10,744 bases of DNA, from assembly GCA_023428425.1 (NCBI GenBank), contig JAEYYP010000370.1:1-10744 (forward strand), given 5' to 3'. The translations under genes and the position numbers were made by a program. Shown piece after piece: positions 6,949 to 10,744 of this stretch. Position 1 is the first letter of the stretch. Every line of letters starts with the position of its first letter. Under the pieces are notes generated by a model that was given only the letters and a program-made list of their open reading frames with translations, was not told where the DNA came from and ran no database searches. The stretch comes from Pseudomonadota bacterium. GTDB lineage: Bacteria; Pseudomonadota; Alphaproteobacteria; Rhizobiales; Devosiaceae.

Positions 6949-7671
6949 TCAGGCGGGCTCCAGCGAGGCGGCGGCGATCTGGGTGGCGATGCGCTCGAGT
7001 TCGGCGCGCGAGCGGGCGCCGCGCCGGCTATCGAAGCGGTAGTCGGCGACAATGCGGGCCGGGCGGCCGCTGAGCACCACGGCCCGGTCGGCCAGCATGG
7101 CGGCATCCTCGGGCAGATGGGTGACGAAGACGGTGGTCGGCCGGCCGGCATCGAGCAGGGTCTGCAGCAGGGCCTCGACCTCTTTCACCAGTGCTCGGTC
7201 CAGCGAGACGAAGGGTTCGTCGAGCAGCAGCAGGCGCGAGTTGACCGAAAAAGCCCGGGCAATGGCGACGCGGCGTTGCATGCCGCCCGAGAGCTGGTGC
7301 GGGTAGGCATGCTCCGAGCCGGCGAGGCCGACGCGGCGGAGCATGTCGACCGCCTCGTCGCGGGTTGTCGCCTTGCGGACAACGCGGACATTGTCGAGCG
7401 CGGTCAGCCAGGGGAGGAGGCGCGGGTCCTGGAACACGAAACCGGGCGGTGGGGCTTCGGCGGCGGGGATGCCGTCGATGGTGACGCGACCCTCGAACAC
7501 CGTGTCGATACCGCCGATCATGCGGAGGAGAGTGGACTTGCCGACCCCGGACGGGCCGACCAGCGCCACCACGGAGGAGGGCTCGACGGTGAGCGAGAAG
7601 TTGCTCAGCAGGGGCGGCAGGAAATCGAAGCGCTTGCCCTCGATCGTGATCTTCAGCTCGGGACCGGTCAT
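6949..7671 (-). CDS. ABC importer ATPase, nitrate/sulfonate/taurine type
   Basis: 240 residues. Walker A is at 39-47 (GPSGVGKST), Q-loop Q81 in VFQDPRLLPWLTALDNV, signature LSGGMQ at 127-132, Walker B LLLLDEP at 147-153 and switch His H185. The 'FQDPRLLPW' stretch is characteristic of NrtD/SsuB/TauB-type ATPases. It energises the permease encoded just upstream; the two genes overlap by 4 bp (ATGA), a sign of translational coupling. The N-terminus is shortened relative to TauB/SsuB and the C-terminus (ARSRAELERIATQIAAAS) is a short regulatory-looking helix without an extra domain. The substrate cannot be read from the ATPase; sulfonate, nitrate, thiamine-precursor (HMP), or an aromatic or metal-chelate ligand are all known in this family. 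Confidence 0.93.
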   Translation of the reverse strand: MTGPELKITIEGKRFDFLPPLLSNFSLTVEPSSVVALVGPSGVGKSTLLRMIGGIDTVFEGRVTIDGIPAAEAPPPGFVFQDPRLLPWLTALDNVRVVRKATTRDEAVDMLRRVGLAGSEHAYPHQLSGGMQRRVAIARAFSVNSRLLLLDEPFVSLDRALVKEVEALLQTLLDAGRPTTVFVTHLPEDAAMLADRAVVLSGRPARIVADYRFDSRRGARSRAELERIATQIAAASLEPA

Positions 7672-8405
7672 GCCGTCTGCCTCCAGCGCAGCACCCGGCG
7701 CTCGAGCGGGCGCAGGATCAGGTACTCGAAGACGAAGACCACGGCGATGAAGGCGGTGGTGTAGCTGAGGATGCCCTTGATATCGAAGAACTGGAAGAAG
7801 GTGGAGATGCGGAAGCCGACTCCGCCATCGGAGCCCAGCACCTCGAACACCAGCACGATCTTCCAGATGAGGCTCAACCCGGTGCGCGCCGCGGCGAGGA
7901 CGAAGGGCATCAGTTGCGGGGCGGAGACGAAGGCGAGGCGGCGCCAGAAGCCGAAGCGGTAGGCGCGGGCGAGGTCGTCATACTCGGCGGCGAAGCTGCG
8001 CACGCCCTCCCTGATCGTGGTGATGACGAGCGGCAGCTTGTTGAGTACCACGGCGAGGATCAGCGCGAACTCGGTCAGCCCCAGCCAGATGTAGAGCATG
8101 ATGGCGATGACGATGGCGGGCAGGTTGAGCCCGATGACCAGCCAGCTCGAGAACAGCCGGTCGGCGATGCGGGAGCGACCAAGGCCGATGCCGATGGCCG
8201 TGCCGAGCAGCATGGCGACGGCGAAGGCGGTGAAGGCGCGGGTGAGGGTCTTGCCGAGGTCGCCGAGGAGCCGGCCTTCGGTGAGGTGCTCCCAGAGCTG
8301 CAACGCCACGGCCACCGGGGTGGGAAAGAGCCGGGCCGGGAACACGGTGGCCAGGACCTGCCAGGCGCCGAGCAGCAGGACGAGGCTGATCAGTTCGAGC
8401 GGCAA
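7668..8405 (-). CDS. ABC importer permease, nitrate/sulfonate/taurine type
   Basis: 245 residues if the TTG at 8405 is used. Hydrophobic segments near residues 5-20 (LISLVLLLGAW), 55-75 (AFAVAMLLGTAIGIGL), 85-105 (LVIGLNLPAIVIAIMLYIWLG), 110-125, 175-190 and 210-235 give the six-helix pattern of SsuC/TauC-like proteins. The cytoplasmic coupling loop is visible as EYDDLARAYRFGFWRRLAFVSAPQLMP, the EAA-type motif that contacts the ATPase. The start is uncertain: no ATG or GTG lies between the binding-protein stop and the first membrane helix. TTG 8405 has only a distant GAGAGG, and a CTG at 8465 would give 265 residues, closer to family length. The reading frame runs on through the binding-protein gene to 9341, but that extension is a shadow. 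The stop overlaps the next gene's ATG by 4 bp. Confidence 0.88.
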   Translation of the reverse strand: MPLELISLVLLLGAWQVLATVFPARLFPTPVAVALQLWEHLTEGRLLGDLGKTLTRAFTAFAVAMLLGTAIGIGLGRSRIADRLFSSWLVIGLNLPAIVIAIMLYIWLGLTEFALILAVVLNKLPLVITTIREGVRSFAAEYDDLARAYRFGFWRRLAFVSAPQLMPFVLAAARTGLSLIWKIVLVFEVLGSDGGVGFRISTFFQFFDIKGILSYTTAFIAVVFVFEYLILRPLERRVLRWRQTA

Positions 8406-8429
8406 GCCCGGTTGCCGGCCTCTCGCCCC

Positions 8430-8445
8430 CGCGCCGACCGGCGCG
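8430..8445 (-). other. small hairpin between binding-protein and permease genes
   Basis: CGCGCC (8430-8435) pairs with GGCGCG (8440-8445) around a GACC loop, 29 bp after the binding-protein stop. If the permease starts at 8405 this lies in a 68-nt intercistronic gap. A 3' stem of this kind commonly keeps binding-protein mRNA in excess over the permease. If the permease starts at 8465 it is simply inside the coding region. Confidence 0.4.
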
Positions 8446-8473
8446 AGGGTGGTTTCGGTGGGCAGGCGCTGGT

Positions 8474-9463
8474 CTATTTGCGATAGCCCTTGAAGAAGGT
8501 GCCGTCGGGGATCTCGGTAATGTCGCCGACGACGTCCTTGCCGCCGAACTGGGCCATCAGCGCGAAGCTCTCGGTGGCTGGCTTCATGCTGGTGGCGGCG
8601 TACTTGGTGACGATGCCCTTGCGGTAGTCGTCGCGCAGCTGGGCGAAGAGCGCATCGTCGTCGCCGACATTCATGGCGTCGCGGATCTGGTCCCACACCG
8701 CATCGTCGGCGAGCAGCGCCTTCTTGGTCTCGAAGGAGGCGTCGAAGAACGCCTTGAACTCCGCCTTCTTGGCCTTGGCGTTGTCCTCGAAGAAGGCCCA
8801 GCCGAGCAGCGGCGGGGTGTCGGAGACGCCGAGGTCCTTCAGCATGTCGGCGACGGCCACCAGCTCGGTCTTGCCGGCGAGCTTGGCGCGGGCGTTCCAG
8901 TTCCACAGGTTGAGCGCCGCATGGGCCTGGCCGGTGGTCAGCAGTTCGTTGACCAGCGGCGGAGCGCCGAACTTCACGTCGGCATCGTCGGTCAGGTTGC
9001 CGCCGGTCAGCTTGTTGTACTCGGCGGCGAGGATGACGAAGCTCTTGTCGACCGGGCTGCCGGAGACGGCGAGGGTCTTGCCCTTGAGGTCGGCGATGGT
9101 GGCGATGCCGGCCGCCGGATCGACCATCAGGCCGCCGACGGTTAGTGAGTGCGAGACGAACGACACCATGTTGCCCTGGTGCCGCTGGAGCGCCACCCAG
9201 ACGAAGTCGGAGAGGATGATGTCGGCTTCCTTGGCCTGCAGCGCGATCTGCCCGGCCTTGGAGTCGGCGACGTCGCGGATATCGAGCACGAGGTTGTACT
9301 TCTTGTGGATGCCGAGCGCCTGCATGGCGGCCAGCTCCCACTTCACGGTGCCGGTGGCCTGCACGGCGACGGAGATGTTCTTGGTGCCGTGCTGGGCGAG
9401 CGCGCCGGAGCTGGCGAGGATGGCCAGGCCGAACACGGCCAGAGCCTTAAACAGATTACGCAT
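8474..9463 (-). CDS. periplasmic substrate-binding protein, SsuA/TauA/NMT1-like
   Basis: 329 residues, first gene of the four-gene ABC operon. AGGAGGA (9467-9473, minus strand) lies 3 nt before the ATG, close but a very strong ribosome site. The signal peptide is residues 1-23 (ILASSGALA|QHG). The fold is that of nitrate/sulfonate-type binding proteins: an N-terminal strand then an AMQALGIHKKYNLVLDI helix-strand unit, the 'EADIILSDFVWVALQRHQG' segment that lines the ligand cleft, the 'IADLKGKTLAV' lobe crossover, and PPLVNELLTTGQAHAALNLWNWNARA, the usual 'L..G.vDaa..' region. Cleft residues differ enough from textbook TauA or SsuA that the ligand is not predictable. Its placement beside PQQ-system genes makes an alcohol-derived acid, sulfonate, PQQ-related or metallophore ligand conceivable, none demonstrated. 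No lipobox is present, so it is soluble. Confidence 0.92.
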   Translation of the reverse strand: MRNLFKALAVFGLAILASSGALAQHGTKNISVAVQATGTVKWELAAMQALGIHKKYNLVLDIRDVADSKAGQIALQAKEADIILSDFVWVALQRHQGNMVSFVSHSLTVGGLMVDPAAGIATIADLKGKTLAVSGSPVDKSFVILAAEYNKLTGGNLTDDADVKFGAPPLVNELLTTGQAHAALNLWNWNARAKLAGKTELVAVADMLKDLGVSDTPPLLGWAFFEDNAKAKKAEFKAFFDASFETKKALLADDAVWDQIRDAMNVGDDDALFAQLRDDYRKGIVTKYAATSMKPATESFALMAQFGGKDVVGDITEIPDGTFFKGYRK

Positions 9464-9517
9464 TCTTCCTCCTGAAAGGGGCGTTTTCAGCGGGTTTCGC
9501 CAGCGCTACCACCCCGA

Positions 9518-9538
9518 AACATTGGTCATGGCAATGTT
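9518..9538. promoter_or_regulatory. 21-bp dyad in the divergent control region (AACATTG-N7-CAATGTT)
   Basis: A perfect 7-bp inverted repeat with a 7-bp spacer sits 54 bp from the ABC operon start and 95 bp from the start of the opposite operon. The size and AT-biased arms within GC-rich DNA are typical of an operator for a dimeric helix-turn-helix regulator. The regulator is unknown; the LysR protein of this window is one candidate, but the strict T-N11-A pattern is not obvious. Confidence 0.5.
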
Positions 9539-9550
9539 GAGTATTGTGCT

Positions 9551-9574
9551 CCGCGCGTTGCGAGCGGCGCGCGG
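9551..9574. other. GC-only inverted repeat in the divergent control region
   Basis: CCGCGCG (9551-9557) and CGCGCGG (9568-9574) form a 7-bp inverted repeat with a 10-bp spacer. Because the stretch is almost purely G and C, a chance match is quite possible. It could act as a leader hairpin if transcription for the + strand operon begins upstream. Confidence 0.3.
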
Positions 9575-9592
9575 CGCGGCCGATTGTCAGAA

Positions 9593-9609
9593 CCGATCAC
9601 TGTGATCGG
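9593..9609. promoter_or_regulatory. perfect 17-bp palindrome (CCGATCAC-T-GTGATCGG) upstream of the small acidic protein gene
   Basis: An 8-bp perfect inverted repeat with a single central base, 24 bp before ATG 9634. A good -35-like hexamer, TTGTCA (9584-9589), lies immediately upstream, so a protein bound here would overlap the promoter or early leader. Its form suits a repressor operator; no standard-spaced -10 hexamer was found, so the exact promoter is unresolved. An RNA hairpin in the leader is the alternative. Confidence 0.55.
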
Positions 9610-9633
9610 AAGTACCTATGGGGGAGATCGATA

Positions 9634-10047
9634 ATGCATAGGATTTTGGCTGCCGCCACCGTTTCGCTGCTGCTGGCAGGCGGCGCTCACGCCGAAGGCA
9701 ACCTGGCCGCCAACGGCACCGACCTGACGCTCAGCATCAACACCATCGACCTGACATTCAGCCAGGATACCTGGGAACTCGAGACGGGCAAGTATTACCA
9801 GCTCGACATCACGTCCGACGGCAACGAGGAGATTTCGGTCGTCGCGCCGGAGCTGTGGCGCAACTCCTGGATCAACCAGATCGTCGTCAACGAACTCGAA
9901 GTGAAGTCCTACGGCCTCTATTCGGTGGAGTTCGACGACGAGGGCACGTTCAACATCTCCTTCGTGCCGATCCGGCCGGGTGAATACGAAATCTATGTGC
10001 CGGGCTACGAGAACCGTGGCCTCAAGGGGAAGTTCATCGTAAAATGA
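9634..10047 (+). CDS. small, strongly acidic exported protein (beta-rich, cupredoxin-like shape without copper ligands)
   Basis: 137 residues. ATG 9634 is favoured by GGGGGAG (9620-9626) and by the signal peptide that follows (MHRILAAATVSLLLAGGAHA|EGN). The mature ~118 residues are predicted mostly beta strand (YQLDITSDG, EISVVAPELW, YSVEFDDEGTFNISFVPIRPGEYEIYVPGY), the layout seen in cupredoxin-like or immunoglobulin-like periplasmic domains. It contains no Cys, no His and no Met after the signal peptide, so it cannot form a blue-copper site. It has about 20 Asp/Glu against 8 Lys/Arg. Carboxylate-rich surfaces of this sort bind hard cations such as calcium or lanthanides, which is speculation. 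The stop overlaps the start of the beta-propeller gene by 4 bp (ATGA), so the two are translated together. I do not recognise a named family. Confidence 0.88.
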   Translation: MHRILAAATVSLLLAGGAHAEGNLAANGTDLTLSINTIDLTFSQDTWELETGKYYQLDITSDGNEEISVVAPELWRNSWINQIVVNELEVKSYGLYSVEFDDEGTFNISFVPIRPGEYEIYVPGYENRGLKGKFIVK

Positions 10048-10744
10048 GAAAGTCGCTTCTTGCCGCCGCCGCGGGCCTTCTGCTCGGGGCACTGGTCTCC
10101 GTCCCGGCCCTCGCGGCCGGCACGGGGCTGATCTTCGTCTCGACCGAGAAGGGGAACGAAGTCGTCGTGCTCGACCAGGAACTCAACGTGGTCAAGCGCA
10201 TCGAGACCTCGCGCCGCCCGCGCGACATGCACTTCAACGCCGACAAGACGCTGCTCTACGTGGCGTGCGGCGATGACGACGTGATCGAGGTGATCGACGT
10301 GGCGACGCTGGAGATCGTCGACTCGATCCCCACCGGCCCGTCGCCCGAGGTGTTCGCCTTCTCGCCCGACGAGAAGATGGTCTACGTCTCCAACGAGGAA
10401 GACTCCCGCCTCGAGGCCATCGACATGGAATCACGTGTCTCCGTGCAGGACGTGCCGACCGGCGCCGAGCCCGAGGGCGTACTGGTGATGCCCGACGGCA
10501 AGACGGCTTACGTCACCTCGGAAGTCGCCGACATGGTGCATGTGGTGGATACCGCCACGGGCGTCGTCACCAAGAACATCCTCGTGGGCACGCGGCCGCG
10601 CCGCTTCATCCTGTCGCCCGACGGGTCGGAGCTTTGGGTAAGCTGCGAGCTGAGCTCGGAGATCTTCATCATCGATACGGCCACAAACGAGATCAAGGGC
10701 GACAGCCTGATCTTCGTGCCGCCCGGCTTCCGCGAGGAAGACGT
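10044..10744 (+). CDS. YVTN-type beta-propeller protein, PQQ-catabolism-associated type (3' end outside window)
   Basis: The frame runs from ATG 10044 to the window edge with no stop, 233 residues so far of an expected ~300-330. A signal peptide covers residues 1-24 (LGALVSVPALA|AGT). Repeats of about 42 residues follow, each with the (L)YV(A/S/T)..(D)..(V/I)xVID.(A/E)T pattern: TLLYVACGDDDVIEVIDVATLEIV, MVYVSNEEDSRLEAIDMESRVS, AYVTSEVADMVHVVDTATGVV and LWVSCELSSEIFIIDTATNEI, each linked by a (T)G..P(R/E)....SPDG turn. This matches, from memory, the 'PQQ-dependent catabolism-associated beta-propeller protein' family (TIGR03866), found beside PQQ alcohol dehydrogenases and in lanthanide-utilisation (lut) clusters. 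It is a soluble periplasmic scaffold or binding protein without obvious catalytic residues. Downstream genes, possibly the missing ABC-2 permease, would lie beyond the window. Confidence 0.9.
   Translation, partial: MRKSLLAAAAGLLLGALVSVPALAAGTGLIFVSTEKGNEVVVLDQELNVVKRIETSRRPRDMHFNADKTLLYVACGDDDVIEVIDVATLEIVDSIPTGPSPEVFAFSPDEKMVYVSNEEDSRLEAIDMESRVSVQDVPTGAEPEGVLVMPDGKTAYVTSEVADMVHVVDTATGVVTKNILVGTRPRRFILSPDGSELWVSCELSSEIFIIDTATNEIKGDSLIFVPPGFREED

Noticed and set aside
7668..9341. A 557-codon minus-strand frame that looks like a fusion of an Arg-rich domain to the permease
   Set aside because: The first ~310 codons are the binding-protein gene read in another frame (Arg/Ala-rich, no domain). 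Only the part after the binding-protein stop encodes the permease.

Overview
The window comes from a GC-rich bacterium. Dense, same-strand gene packing, abundant exported quinoprotein-type proteins, rhizobial-style protein families and a long palindromic intergenic element point to an alphaproteobacterium, probably Hyphomicrobiales. A Devosia- or Rhizobium-like host would fit, but the genus is a guess. No tRNA, rRNA, CRISPR array, transposase or phage gene is visible.

Left part (1-4586, + strand): the C-terminal end of a c-type cytochrome with an Ala/Pro-rich tail, then a terminator-like hairpin and a LysR-family regulator. These are followed by a three-gene periplasmic oxidation unit: a PQQ-dependent dehydrogenase, a mono-heme cytochrome c that is its likely electron acceptor, and a four-cysteine exported protein of unknown function that starts 2 nt after the cytochrome. 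The dehydrogenase carries Asp-Tyr-Asp at the catalytic base, the signature associated with lanthanide-using PQQ alcohol dehydrogenases.

Middle (4591-6187): an exported pentapeptide-repeat protein (-) and an exported staphylococcal-nuclease-like protein (+) diverge from a 56-bp gap. A roughly 176-bp palindromic element fills most of the space between the nuclease and the convergent ABC operon.

Right part (6188-9463, - strand): a four-gene ABC operon. Substrate-binding protein, permease and ATPase are of the nitrate/sulfonate/taurine type. The last gene is a second ATPase of the ABC-2 (export) type that resembles the ATPase of the 'PQQ-dependent alcohol dehydrogenase system' and has no matching permease here. 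A 170-bp divergent control region (9464-9633) with three inverted repeats separates this from a + strand operon. That operon encodes a small, very acidic, Cys/His-free exported protein overlapping by 4 bp a YVTN-type beta-propeller protein that runs off the window. Such propellers typically accompany PQQ-alcohol dehydrogenases.

Taken together, the window reads as a periplasmic PQQ-alcohol oxidation locus with its regulator, electron carrier and accessory/transport proteins, plausibly metal (lanthanide) linked. Individual enzyme classes are secure. The substrate, the lanthanide dependence, and the roles of the unknown, pentapeptide, nuclease and acidic proteins are inference.
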